A stretch of 64,000 nucleotides of DNA from Methylovulum psychrotolerans (GCF_002923755.1 NZ_PGFZ01000004.1:1-64000), one strand, 5' to 3'. Counted from the stretch's first letter, positions 8,970 through 17,792 are shown. Translations and numbers: made by a program. The notes: generated by a model not told the origin, from the sequence alone.

Positions 8970-10163
8970 ATGCACCGTCGGTTATTTCTTAAATCTGTCG
9001 CGGCGGCAGCGGGGGCTTTGTCTTGGCGTTCCGGGCTATATGCCGCACCCGCTACCGATACGCGGTTTTTGCTGGTGTTTTTGCGCGGCGGCTACGATGC
9101 CGCCAATATTTTAGTGCCGTACAGCAGCAGCTTTTATTACGAATCCCGCCCCACCTTGGCGATTGCCAAACCCGACCCCGCCGACAGCAAAGCGGTGTTG
9201 CCGCTCACCGCCGACTGGGGTCTACATCCGGCCTTAAAAGACAGCCTGTTGCCGCTGTATAACCAAGGCCAAGCCGCGTTTATCCCGTTTGCCGGGACGG
9301 ATGACCTGACCCGTAGCCATTTTGAAACCCAAGACAGTATCGAATTTGCACCGCCGTTAGGGGGGCATAGCAATTATAGCTCCGGCTTTTTAAACCGCTT
9401 GGCGGGGGTGTTGACGGGGGCGCATCCGGTGGCCTTCACTAATGCCTTGCCGATCAGTTGCAAAGGCGATGTGATTATCCCTAACGTATCTTTAAAAGGG
9501 GTGGCGAAGAAAAACTTCGCCGACCGTCAGGCGGCGATTTTGGCGGAAATGTACCAGAACCACCCGTTGCAAAAATATGTCCAGGAAGGCATGGAAACCC
9601 GTCAGGATGTGGTGCAAAACTTGGCGCAAGAAATGGAAATGGCCAGCCGGGGGGCGATTGCTTCGCAAGGCTTCGCCAGCGAGGCGCAGCGCATGGGCTT
9701 GCTGATGCGCGATAAGTTTAATTTGGGCTTTGTCGATGTCGGCGGCTGGGATACGCACTTTAACGAAGGTGGCGCGGAAGGCCAGTTGGCGAATAAAATG
9801 GCGAAGCTGGGCGAAGGCTTGAACGTATTTGCCACCACCCTGGGCGGGGCGTTGTGGCAAAAGACCGTGGTGTTGGTGATTTCTGAATTCGGCCGCACCT
9901 TTCGGGAAAATGGCGACAAAGGCACCGACCATGGGCATGGTACGGTGTACTGGCTGTTAGGCGGCGGCATCAAAGGCAAGCAAATCGTCGGCGAACAACT
10001 GCGGGTCGAGCAGAAAATGCTCTTGGAAAACCGCGATTATCCGGTGCTGAATGATTACCGCAATATTATGGGCGGGTTGTTTCAGACCCAGTTTGGTTTG
10101 TCTGCCGGGCAAGTGCAGACGGTGTTTCCTAATGCCAAGCCTGTGCAGTTGGGGTTGTTGTAG
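8970..10163 (+). CDS. DUF1501 family twin-arginine-type exported protein
   Basis: 397 residues from the ATG at 8970. A TTG 12 bases upstream is also in frame, but GGAG at 8960-8963 is correctly placed for the ATG. The N-terminus MHRRLFLKSVAAAAG has an Arg-Arg pair before a hydrophobic stretch, suggesting Tat export. Features such as FLRGGYDAANILVPY, GGWDTHFNEGG and SEFGRTFRENGDKGTDHGHG match DUF1501, a sulfatase/alkaline-phosphatase-fold family. The role is unknown. It is partnered with the DUF1800 gene upstream. Confidence 0.9.
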   Translation: MHRRLFLKSVAAAAGALSWRSGLYAAPATDTRFLLVFLRGGYDAANILVPYSSSFYYESRPTLAIAKPDPADSKAVLPLTADWGLHPALKDSLLPLYNQGQAAFIPFAGTDDLTRSHFETQDSIEFAPPLGGHSNYSSGFLNRLAGVLTGAHPVAFTNALPISCKGDVIIPNVSLKGVAKKNFADRQAAILAEMYQNHPLQKYVQEGMETRQDVVQNLAQEMEMASRGAIASQGFASEAQRMGLLMRDKFNLGFVDVGGWDTHFNEGGAEGQLANKMAKLGEGLNVFATTLGGALWQKTVVLVISEFGRTFRENGDKGTDHGHGTVYWLLGGGIKGKQIVGEQLRVEQKMLLENRDYPVLNDYRNIMGGLFQTQFGLSAGQVQTVFPNAKPVQLGLL

Positions 10164-10342
10164 GGGGTGGAGTGCAAAGGTCTTTAGCCTTTGCCAAGGG
10201 TCTAGGAGCGAACTCTTCGCTTAAATCACCAAACGGATTATTTCGCTATTTTTTCTTACTTTGTGAAGTAGTTCATAGAATTGTCAGCACTGAGCGGCCT
10301 ATAATGGCTGTTTGCCTTTAATTGCTGAGTTATTGAGATGCT

Positions 10343-11590
10343 ATGAAAAATTTACAACAGGGAGAAAATATTTCCTTATCCCAAGCTGGAATAACCGGGT
10401 CAAACCTATTTTCTGGCATCAGTTGGATTACCCAATCAGGGCAGCAAGTCGATATAGATGTGAGTGCTTTTTTGCTTAATGCCGAAGGCAAGGTCAGCGG
10501 CGATGGCGACTTTATTTTTTATAATCAAAAAGAAGACGCTTCCAAAAGTATCCTGCTTGATACGGAGCCTAATAATTATAACGATGTGCAGTTGTTTTCT
10601 ATTAACTTAAGCAAGTTGCCCGCATATATCTCTAAAATTGTATTTGTGGCAACCATAGACAATGCCGTAGGGGAACCTAAATGTTTTGGTGGTGTGGGGG
10701 AGCTTTGTATCCGCATTTTTGAACCTGACGCATTTAACGAGAAGACAATCGTGTATAAGCCTAATCAGCTTAATAGAGAAACCTCAGTTTCCTTGGGGGA
10801 GTTGTATTTGCATCAGTCTACTTGGAAATTTAGGGCTTTAGGGCAAGGGTTTGAATCTGGGCTTGATGCGTTGGCGCAAACCTACGGAGTTGATCTGTCT
10901 TGTGATACCCAGCCTGTCGGCGACCGTTTCGTTGATCAGGCGATGGTAGAAAACGAAATTCGTATCAATAAGCAAATAGGGATGTTTTTGCCCAAAATTA
11001 AGAATGCCGTTGAACAAAATCTCAATGAAAGCAATACCAGAATGGTATTAGACCGTATTTTTATGGAGGTTTTAGGCTATAAGATGGAAGAAGTGAGAGC
11101 TGAGGTAAAAATACAAGGCAGAAGGGCGGATTATGTTTTATCGGTTGATGGCAAGGATGTTATTGTTGTTGAGGCCAAAAAAGCGGGTATGGCATTAAAA
11201 GAAGAGCAGATTTTTCAAGCCTCATCTTACGGCGCTTATTCGGGGATAAAATACGTTTTACTGACTAATTTGGTTCAGTTCATCTTGTTTAAGGTTGAAA
11301 CGCATGACATTGTTGAGCAAGAGCTTATTTTTAGCATTGATGTATTAGATGGCTTTGATAGCAAAAATATTAAGGAACTGGCTTTGGTTTCAAGATATGG
11401 GATGACCAGGATTGGGTTATTGGAAAGCTATTGCGATCAAGTTATAGCAACAAGCCCCAGCAATATCGGCAGGCTGTTATTGACTGGCGAAATTTTAGAC
11501 AAGCTAAAAAGTATCATTAAACGCGAGCAGAACATTGATGTTTCCCAAGAGCAAATCCAAGAAACTATAGAATTTTTTCTGAATATATAG
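10343..11590 (+). CDS. TerD domain fused to a PD-(D/E)XK / HsdR-N-like nuclease domain
   Basis: 415 residues in two parts. Residues 1-185 match the TerD family of tellurium/stress proteins: GENISL start, DIDVSAFLL, acidic Ca-binding type segment GDGDFIFYNQ, and LGELYLHQSTWKFRALGQGF. Residues about 205-345 resemble the N-terminal nuclease domain of type I restriction HsdR and related proteins: RRAD with Asp263, then DVIVVEAKK with Glu277 and Lys279, then QASSY with Gln292 and Tyr296. That order is the PD-(D/E)XK signature. The last 70 residues are helical and unassigned. TerD proteins are normally about 190 residues, so this is a true fusion. A small RHH gene follows after 21 bases. A stress- or phage-response effector role is inferred. 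Confidence 0.75.
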   Translation: MKNLQQGENISLSQAGITGSNLFSGISWITQSGQQVDIDVSAFLLNAEGKVSGDGDFIFYNQKEDASKSILLDTEPNNYNDVQLFSINLSKLPAYISKIVFVATIDNAVGEPKCFGGVGELCIRIFEPDAFNEKTIVYKPNQLNRETSVSLGELYLHQSTWKFRALGQGFESGLDALAQTYGVDLSCDTQPVGDRFVDQAMVENEIRINKQIGMFLPKIKNAVEQNLNESNTRMVLDRIFMEVLGYKMEEVRAEVKIQGRRADYVLSVDGKDVIVVEAKKAGMALKEEQIFQASSYGAYSGIKYVLLTNLVQFILFKVETHDIVEQELIFSIDVLDGFDSKNIKELALVSRYGMTRIGLLESYCDQVIATSPSNIGRLLLTGEILDKLKSIIKREQNIDVSQEQIQETIEFFLNI

Positions 11591-11611
11591 GGGACTTAAT
11601 GGGGTGGAATA

Positions 11612-11857
11612 ATGAGTAATGCCGCAACATACCTTTTGCGTTTGCCCCATTCTATGAAAAAGGCGGTGGACGAGATTGCCAAACAAGACGGAACCAGCGT
11701 TAACCAGTTTATAGCAACCGCTGTTGCCGAAAAAATTAGTGCGATGAATACTGCCGAGTTTTTCGCCGAACGCCGCGAGCGGGCGGATATGGGGGCTTTT
11801 ATGCAGATTCTGACCCGCCAAGGTGGGAAACCGCCTTGTCAAGGTGATGAGCTGTAA
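11612..11857 (+). CDS. Small ribbon-helix-helix protein (HicB/Arc-like antitoxin)
   Basis: 81 residues. The N-terminal 45 residues (YLLRLPHSMKKAVDEIAKQD then TSVNQFIATAVAEKI) have the beta-strand plus two-helix pattern of the Arc/HicB ribbon-helix-helix DNA-binding fold. The C-terminal tail is charged and unstructured-looking. No HicA-type toxin is adjacent. The gene starts 21 bases after the TerD-nuclease gene, so it may be cotranscribed and act as its autorepressor or antitoxin-like partner. It could also be an orphan antitoxin. Confidence 0.7.
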   Translation: MSNAATYLLRLPHSMKKAVDEIAKQDGTSVNQFIATAVAEKISAMNTAEFFAERRERADMGAFMQILTRQGGKPPCQGDEL

Positions 11858-12184
11858 ATGACAGCCCTTGCTGATGACCGTGGGTTATGGCAAGGGTATC
11901 TCCTGACCTATTGGGTTAGGCGCGAGGTTAAAGCCCTCGGCAAAGGCTAAAGAGCTTGACTATGTCACCGTTAATTGTTGAAAAATTTTTATTTTCGGCG
12001 CAAAGCCTTATTTAAGGCGGATTGTGGCTTTTACACAAAGCCACGTCATTTAAGTCTTCCACAATTAACGGTGACATAGCCAATAGCTTTGCACTCCGCT
12101 GGAAAAGCCGCACCGAATGGAGTGCCATAGTCTTTGGCTATTGCACGATATAACCGTGTGTATCAACGTTTAGCCCACCTTCTG
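11858..12184. other. Intergenic region holding a MITE
   Basis: About 330 bases between the RHH gene and the convergent DUF2782 gene. The middle is occupied by the MITE at 11960-12079. No gene was seen. Confidence 0.5.
11960..12079. repeat. 120-bp MITE with 23-bp terminal inverted repeats
   Basis: Terminal arms 11960-11982 (ctatgtcaccgttaattgtt...) and 12057-12079 are inverted copies with a single mismatch over 23 bases. The interior has a smaller hairpin at 12024-12043 (gtggctt/aagccac). It has no coding capacity, which is the pattern of a miniature inverted-repeat transposable element. No clear target duplication is visible. Confidence 0.8.
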
Positions 12185-12526
12185 TCACCACTCAAACAAT
12201 TTCCACATATTAACATGGCTGCCCCGGTCTAAGTCGCTGTTGCGGCTGTCGAACAGGCCGTCGCCATTGTTGTCGAGAAAATAGTAGGCAGGACCTATAT
12301 CGGGGACAATTTTGATCATGTATAAGCGGCCACCGCGACGGTATTCTTGGATGATCTTTTTGCCGCTGCGCAGGATGGTGATTTCCGGTTCCATGTTTTC
12401 GCCGCTTTCTACCTGTGCGGGCGGTTCGGGTACGTCCGGCACGTTTTCGGGTGTGGGCGGTGGGGTATCTTCCGCCAGCGTATAGAGCGGGTAAACGGTC
12501 AGGAACAGTAGAATAAGACGGCGCAT
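12185..12526 (-). CDS. DUF2782 family periplasmic protein
   Basis: 113 residues with a signal peptide (about 1-18, ending LYTLAED), a proline/glutamate-rich linker and a conserved C-terminal domain (EITILRSGKKIIQEYRRGGR, then YYFLDNNGDGLFDSR). This matches DUF2782, a small gammaproteobacterial family often linked to polA and thrB. Here polA lies 28 kb away. The function is unknown. Confidence 0.8.
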   Translation of the reverse strand: MRRLILLFLTVYPLYTLAEDTPPPTPENVPDVPEPPAQVESGENMEPEITILRSGKKIIQEYRRGGRLYMIKIVPDIGPAYYFLDNNGDGLFDSRNSDLDRGSHVNMWKLFEW

Positions 12527-12740
12527 AAGGTAAGCCTCCAGCAGGGTTAATCAGGCTTATCTTAGTACAGTTTTTAGTTATTTGCTGAACTAAACCCTAA
12601 TTAACCGCAATGCACTGGGTTAAGCGACGGTTTTTTGGTCGCCCGCTAGTCAGGATGGGCAGAAAATCAGCGTGTTAGGTTGGGTTGCTGGCGATATTTA
12701 AGTGTGTGGATAAAATGGCCTCGGCGCGGGTGGTTTCGCT

Positions 12741-12767
12741 GGAGTGCGGGCAAGATGCCCGCGCTCC
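12741..12767. repeat. Dispersed GC-rich palindromic repeat, copy 2
   Basis: Unit ggagtgcgggcaagatgccc followed by gcgctcc, 27 bases. It is nearly identical to the unit at 7320-7346 and sits directly after the 3' end of the minus-strand membrane gene that ends at 12775. Confidence 0.85.
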
Positions 12768-12774
12768 GGTTTTG

Positions 12775-13287
12775 TTATAAGCAATCGCCGTATTGCATGA
12801 TGAGCAGGCGGCAATCGAATAGGGTGTTTGGGTGTTGGCTGCTGAGGTAAATCCGTAAGGCTAAGTCCAGGTACAGGGCGATGGTCATTGTCCGTGCCAG
12901 TGCGCCATACACTTTATAGCGGCTGTGGCGGGTGCACTGCCAGACCGATACAGTCCACCAAATAATTGGCAGGAACAGCATACCATGCACGGTTTTCCAA
13001 CTGGCGATGGTGTAGGTGACGGCGGCGATGCGGTAGTCGGCGTAATAGAGTACACCGTTAACGAACAGGAAAAATGGCCAGAACGCCCGCCAGAGGCGCA
13101 ATTCGCCCAGCCAGGCGGCTTTGAGGAATTGGTACCAGTTTTTGCCGGGCTTTTCTTGCCAGGTGCGTTGCGGTTCGGGCGTGTAGACATACACCAAGCC
13201 GCCGATTGCCGCCAAGAACACGACAGCTTCTATGGCACTAAAGAGATGGATGTAGGTAAAAATAATCGGTAATGTGGTGATAAACAT
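12775..13287 (-). CDS. Unrecognised integral membrane protein
   Basis: 170 residues from the ATG at 13287, which has a strong AAGGAGG about 8 bases upstream on the minus strand. An in-frame start further upstream at 13344 is less likely. Predicted membrane segments lie at about 5-30, 65-85, 90-112 and 125-145, and both ends look soluble. I do not recognise the family. Cys residues occur in the C-terminal tail (FDCRLLIMQYGDCL). Confidence 0.65.
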   Translation of the reverse strand: MFITTLPIIFTYIHLFSAIEAVVFLAAIGGLVYVYTPEPQRTWQEKPGKNWYQFLKAAWLGELRLWRAFWPFFLFVNGVLYYADYRIAAVTYTIASWKTVHGMLFLPIIWWTVSVWQCTRHSRYKVYGALARTMTIALYLDLALRIYLSSQHPNTLFDCRLLIMQYGDCL

Positions 13288-13651
13288 CGTTTGCCGTCCT
13301 CCTTGGATTAGTGGGTCTACTAAGGGTGTTTGATTTATTGTCAAGTGGATGGCTTGTTTGGTGTCGGTCTTGGCCGGAGCTGTTCGGTTTGCCGCCGCTT
13401 TTAAGCGGTAAATCTTAAAGCGGGTCTGTTGAAGCGGGCGATAGTGGGAAATGTCGGGCAGAAAAGCGTGCCCGACCTACCAAGCAGGTTGGCTTCTATT
13501 GTTATTAAGAGATTGATTTTTTAGTAACTATTTTTATGGCAGTTTGGCAAAGCCACCGATTTTTTTGCTTACCACGAAGGACACGCCGTCCGCTTCTTCT
13601 AAGCTTAGTGTCCTTCGTAGTTAAGGTTTGTCAATGCCGCTGTTTTGGGCG
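13288..13651. other. Intergenic region with two hairpins
   Basis: About 360 bases with no gene. It contains a hairpin at 13453-13476 (gtcgggca / tgcccgac) and an inverted pair at 13572-13621 (accacgaaggacac / gtgtccttcgtagt). Both look like dispersed repeat fragments rather than terminators, because neither is followed by a T-run. Confidence 0.55.
13572..13621. repeat. Short inverted repeat (accacgaaggacac type)
   Basis: Fourteen-base arms accacgaaggacac and gtgtccttcgtagt pair with one mismatch around a loop of about 22 bases, just downstream of the SirB-family gene on the minus strand. It is probably a dispersed bacterial repeat. Confidence 0.6.
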
Positions 13652-14014
13652 TTACAGGAAAAAGAACGGGTTTTTGGTGACGGCGACAATGCCGATATAG
13701 ACAAAACAGGCCATTGCTCCGGCAAAGGCCAGCCAGCGGTCGCGGCCACGGGTTTTCAGGGTGATGATACCTAAGCCGATGTAACCCAGCAGGGCGATGA
13801 CTTTCGCGATTAACCAGCCTGTTTCGCCCGCTAACCAAGGCCCTTGGAACACTAAGATAATGCCGCTGAGCAGCAGTAGGGTATTGATGACGTGCGGGGC
13901 GATTTTTAAGAACGGTTGTTTGAGGAAAGCCGGGTGGGTTTCCGATAAGATGACCCGTCCGACAAAGCTGACAATCGACAGCAAGATAAAGGTAAGGTGG
14001 ATAGTTTTAATCAT
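13652..14014 (-). CDS. SirB family integral membrane protein
   Basis: 120 residues with four predicted membrane helices filling almost the whole protein. The start MIKTIHLTFILLSIVSFVGR and the segments IAPHVINTLLLLSGI and RDRWLAFAGAMACFVYIGIVA match the SirB (SirB2-like) family of small inner-membrane proteins, whose function is not established. It is monocistronic as far as can be seen. Confidence 0.8.
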   Translation of the reverse strand: MIKTIHLTFILLSIVSFVGRVILSETHPAFLKQPFLKIAPHVINTLLLLSGIILVFQGPWLAGETGWLIAKVIALLGYIGLGIITLKTRGRDRWLAFAGAMACFVYIGIVAVTKNPFFFL

Positions 14015-14446
14015 GGGGTTCTCGGTTTGGAAGCATAAGCGCTTCGGTTAAAGGGTGCGCTAGGGCCGCCTCGGCGGCGGTATAGTGCGGCTTAATGTTA
14101 GTTATCAGTAACGGCGTTCACCTATAGGTGCGCCTGGTTTTTGTTCCTTCCCCCCTTTGGCAATGCCATCACAAAGGTGGTTTAGCGACAGATGAGCGGG
14201 ATGTTAGGTTTATTATCCGTTTGGGCTTGGCACAGGAGCGGTGTATTGCCATTATACAGCTTACTGCCTGTCTTATAGGTCTGCACTTATCTTAAGCCTT
14301 CGGCAAAGGTCGCCCGGCACCAGGGCTGTTAGGCGTTACGGATGCTGGCTTTCTGTTTGCCAGTAGCGGCTATTTATCCCCAAGGTGTTTTTATTTTCTC
14401 TAAATCAATCGCTATCGGTAAGTTTATCCCTTTCGCTTGCGGTTTG
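14015..14446. other. Intergenic region, nothing recognised
   Basis: About 430 bases between two minus-strand genes. No open reading frame with protein-like content, no clear palindrome and no RNA gene are visible. Confidence 0.4.
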
Positions 14447-15340
14447 TCACTTGATTTCCGCTAATAACGTTGCCGTCATTTGTTCGGCTTGCCGGGCGTA
14501 GCCGCCGCCGAACAGGTTCAGATGGTTGAGGATGTGGTAGAGATTGTAGAGGGTTTTGCGGGTGCTAAAACCGGGGTCTAGGGGCCAAGCGGCTTGGTAG
14601 GCGGCGTAAAAATCGCGGTCGAAGCCGCCGAACAGTTCGGTCATGGCTAAATCGGTTTCGCGGTCGCCGTAATAACAAGCGGGGTCGAAGATGACGGGCT
14701 GGCCGTGACTGTCCACCGCGCTGTTGCCGCCCCATAAGTCGCCGTGCAGTAGGGATGCTTGGGGTTGGTAGGTGCTAAAGAACGCGTCCAGCCCCAGACA
14801 CAGTTGCTCGCCCAGTTGTTGCAGGCGGCCGCCGTAGCCGTTGGTTTGGGCTAGCCGTAATTGGTGGCCTAGGCGTTGGTCGCGCCAGAAGTTGACCCAG
14901 TCGGTGTAAACGGGGTTGGGTTGCGGGGTGCTGCCGATGGTGTTGTCGCAGATCCAACCAAAATGGTTTTGGCGTTGCCGATGCAGTGCGGCTAGGCCTT
15001 GCCCCAGCAAACGGCTGGCGGCGGGGCTGGAACTGCCCCAATCGATATGCTCTAGGACTAAAAACGCCTGTTCGGCGGTAGCGCCACAGACAATGGGGCG
15101 GGGGACGCGCAGGGTGCGGGTTGCCGTGAGCGCCTGTAAGCCCGTTTGTTCGGCGTTGAACATGGGCAATAGGGCAGGGCGGTTGAGTTTGACAAAATAG
15201 CGCTGGGATTTGCCGTGTAAGCAGTATGCGGCGTTGATGTCGCCGCCAGACAGCGGTTGGGCAGAGAGAAGGGTGAAGGTTTCGCCTGTGCAGGCACTGA
15301 TTTGTCCGGCGATGTGCCGGAAGGTGTCGGTGTGGTTCAC
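14447..15340 (-). CDS. Fructosamine kinase family protein
   Basis: 297 residues, close to the usual 290. Family members phosphorylate sugar adducts on amines or proteins (deglycation), with an aminoglycoside-phosphotransferase fold. Visible motifs are the ATP-binding lobe YFVKLNRPALLPMF, the hinge FLVLEHIDW, the catalytic loop LLHGDLWGGN with its Asp, and the metal-binding segment FDPACYYGDRETDLAM. In E. coli the homologue is YniA. The gene stands alone between small membrane genes and tauE. Confidence 0.9.
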   Translation of the reverse strand: MNHTDTFRHIAGQISACTGETFTLLSAQPLSGGDINAAYCLHGKSQRYFVKLNRPALLPMFNAEQTGLQALTATRTLRVPRPIVCGATAEQAFLVLEHIDWGSSSPAASRLLGQGLAALHRQRQNHFGWICDNTIGSTPQPNPVYTDWVNFWRDQRLGHQLRLAQTNGYGGRLQQLGEQLCLGLDAFFSTYQPQASLLHGDLWGGNSAVDSHGQPVIFDPACYYGDRETDLAMTELFGGFDRDFYAAYQAAWPLDPGFSTRKTLYNLYHILNHLNLFGGGYARQAEQMTATLLAEIK

Positions 15341-15440
15341 AGTGGGGAGTCCGCTGGCAGTAAAGGGGTGCGGATAGTATAAAGCGGTTGGCGGCGGATA
15401 ACAGCCTTGTGGGCGTTGTTATCCGCGCCTAGGGGGAGGT

Positions 15441-16283
15441 TTAGGAAGCGAAGACGAATTTCACGCCGATCAGCAATAACACGGTCGCCAAAACGGGCCG
15501 CAGGAAGCGTTCGGGGATTTTCGCGCTCAGGTGGCTACCGACCCAGATGCCGGGGATGGAGCCGACCAGCAAGCTGCCTAACAGCACCACGTCAACGTTG
15601 CCTAAAGCCCAATGGCCTGCACCCGCCACGGCGGTTAACGGGATGGCGTGTGCCAAGTCAGTACCGACAATTTTGACGGTTTTCATTTTTGGGTATAAGA
15701 ACAATAAGGCGACCGTACCCAAAGCCCCTGCACCGACTGACGACAAGGTGACTAAAATCCCTAAGACCGCTCCTGTTAAAATAGTGGCGGGGATTTGCAT
15801 CCGTTTAAAACGGCCTATAGCTTGCAGGTCTTCGTCTTGCGGTTCGTCGTCGGCGATTTTGTCTTCAATGCCCGCCGCCTCTTTAAGCTGTTTGGCGCGG
15901 CGCATCATGATGCTGCGCACCAGCAAGGACGTGGCGGTCAGTAACAAGGCAATGCCTAAGGTAAAGGTAATCGCGCCAGTGATTTCTTTGCCGATTTCCA
16001 TCAGATGCTTAAGCACCAGCAAGGTGGCGATGGCAAACGGTAAGCTGCCTGCGGCTAACCATCTGACCACTTTCCAATCGACTGAGCTGTGTTTGGTATG
16101 GTGTACCCACACGCCGCCGGTTTTGGTAATGGCGGCGAACATCAAGTCGGTGCCGACCGCTACCGAGGGCTTAAAGCCGAACAAGAACACCAATAAAGGG
16201 GTCATTAAGGAACCGCCGCCCACACCCGTGATACCGACCAGCAGGCCGACCAGCAAGCCAGAAAGAGAATATGCCAGATTCAT
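15441..16283 (-). CDS. TauE/SafE family membrane transporter (probable sulfite or organosulfonate exporter)
   Basis: 280 residues with about eight membrane segments. The opening GLLVGLLVGITGVGGGSLMTPLL and the second-half repeat VGILVTLSSVGAGALGT type glycine motifs are typical of the TauE/SafE family. The gene is divergent from the cysB-like regulator with 118 bases between starts. That supports a sulfur-anion role and possible control by that regulator. The substrate is inferred, not shown. Confidence 0.88.
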   Translation of the reverse strand: MNLAYSLSGLLVGLLVGITGVGGGSLMTPLLVFLFGFKPSVAVGTDLMFAAITKTGGVWVHHTKHSSVDWKVVRWLAAGSLPFAIATLLVLKHLMEIGKEITGAITFTLGIALLLTATSLLVRSIMMRRAKQLKEAAGIEDKIADDEPQDEDLQAIGRFKRMQIPATILTGAVLGILVTLSSVGAGALGTVALLFLYPKMKTVKIVGTDLAHAIPLTAVAGAGHWALGNVDVVLLGSLLVGSIPGIWVGSHLSAKIPERFLRPVLATVLLLIGVKFVFAS

Positions 16284-16401
16284 AAAAAATAGTCCATGCC
16301 ATGATTAAAAATGATATGGCTGCATATTAACAGGGCTTGGCTATAACAATTAATGATATGTTATTCTATGTTTATCTTATTTGATTATATAGAATGGGTT
16401 T
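16284..16401. promoter_or_regulatory. Divergent promoter region tauE / cysB-like gene
   Basis: A 118-base AT-rich intergenic stretch between divergent starts. It contains short A/T-rich near-palindromes (for example near 16350-16395) compatible with LysR-type binding. No exact site can be defined by eye. Confidence 0.5.
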
Positions 16402-17325
16402 ATGAAGTTGCATCAGTTGCGGTATGTGCGGGAGATTGTCCGCCAGAATTTGAATGTTTCCCATGCTGCCGAGACTTTGCATACCTCGCAATCGGGGGTC
16501 AGCAAACAAGTCCAGTTGTTGGAAGAAGAGCTGAACCTGCATATTTTTGAGCGTCACGGCAAGCGCCTGACCGGGGTGACCGAATCCGGCGGGCTTATTG
16601 TAGCACTGGCGGAGCGGGCGTTGCGGGAAATTGAAAATATTAAGCGCGTCAGCGAAGAATTTAGCCAGAAAGAAACCGGGATTTTGACTTTAGCGACCAC
16701 CCATACCCAAGCCCGGTATCGCTTGCCGTCGGCGGTGCAGGCGTTCATCCGGCGCTATCCTGATGTTAAGCTGCATATCCACCAAGGCACGCCCACCCAA
16801 GTCGCCGAGCAAGTCGCCAGAGGCGAGGCGGACATCGGCATCGCCACGGAAGTGATTAATGGTTTTGAGAAGCTGCTGTGCTTCCCCTGTTATGAATGGA
16901 ACCGCTGCATCATTGCCCCACACTCCCATCCCTTATTTGACGGTGAGCCGTTAACCTTAGCAAAAATAGCCCTTTATCCGTTGGTGACGTATGATTTTAC
17001 CTTTACGGGCGGGTCGTTGGTTAACCGGGTTTTTTCCGAAGCGGGGCTGACCCCAAATGTGGTGCTGACCGCGATTGATGCCGATGTGATTAAGACTTAT
17101 GTCAATCTGGGGTTGGGTATCGGCCTGCTGGCGAATATCGCTTATGACCCTGAACGCGACAGCGGTTTGGGGATGGTCGATGCCAGCCATTTGTTTCCGG
17201 CCAGCACGACTTACTTAGGCATCCGCCGCGACACTTACTTGCGCGGCTATATGTACGGGCTTATCCACCTGCTCGCCCCGCAATTTGACCGCAAGGCGAT
17301 AGATGCGGCCTTGTTGGCGGGGTAG
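16402..17325 (+). CDS. cysB: CysB-type LysR transcriptional regulator
   Basis: 307 residues. The N-terminal winged HTH reads MKLHQLRYVREIV...HTSQSGVSKQVQLLEEEL. The effector domain carries LATTHTQARYRLP, the anion/inducer-binding segment characteristic of CysB/Cbl, and VARGEADIGIATE. CysB activates sulfate-assimilation genes in response to N-acetylserine. E. coli CysB is 324 residues, so length fits. It is divergent from the tauE-like gene. It could be Cbl rather than CysB. Confidence 0.85.
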   Translation: MKLHQLRYVREIVRQNLNVSHAAETLHTSQSGVSKQVQLLEEELNLHIFERHGKRLTGVTESGGLIVALAERALREIENIKRVSEEFSQKETGILTLATTHTQARYRLPSAVQAFIRRYPDVKLHIHQGTPTQVAEQVARGEADIGIATEVINGFEKLLCFPCYEWNRCIIAPHSHPLFDGEPLTLAKIALYPLVTYDFTFTGGSLVNRVFSEAGLTPNVVLTAIDADVIKTYVNLGLGIGLLANIAYDPERDSGLGMVDASHLFPASTTYLGIRRDTYLRGYMYGLIHLLAPQFDRKAIDAALLAG

Positions 17326-17465
17326 GGGGGATTATCCATAGTCCGCGTAAGAAAAATAAAGAATTATCGCTTCATTAAGGTATAATCGCCCACTTAAAAA
17401 AGGGGGCATTTAAGCAAGAATAACCACCCCCCGGGCATCTTAAAGTTATTCGGAAATTGAGAGTT

Positions 17466-17792
17466 ATGAAAAAAGTTAACGTTGCGTTAGTCAGAGTGCT
17501 ACAGTTCGTGGTGTTTGTGTCGTTCACCTTTATGGTAATCGCCTATTTTGGGGCAATGGTGTTGTTGCCGCTGGACATTATTGTCCTGTTGACCAAACTG
17601 ATGGGTGTTTTCGGCCTGAATGGCTTTATCGCCGCCTTTATCGCGGTGCCAGCCGTCGGTTATTTGTGCATGATGGTGTACAAAACCCCCGGTTTAAGCC
17701 AAATGATTGTTGATACGGGTATTGATCTGGTGCAAACCGGCAAAACTCGTGTCGAAGCGTTTAACGGTATTGTTGAAGCCGTTAAAGCCTAA
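17466..17792 (+). CDS. Small membrane protein of unknown function
   Basis: 108 residues from the ATG at 17466. A TTG 9 bases upstream is in frame, but GAG directly before the ATG is only a weak ribosome site. Two long hydrophobic segments (about 10-38 and 50-75) are followed by an amphipathic tail. I do not recognise the family. It is followed 40 bases later by a strong terminator, so it is probably a single-gene transcript. Confidence 0.65.
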   Translation: MKKVNVALVRVLQFVVFVSFTFMVIAYFGAMVLLPLDIIVLLTKLMGVFGLNGFIAAFIAVPAVGYLCMMVYKTPGLSQMIVDTGIDLVQTGKTRVEAFNGIVEAVKA

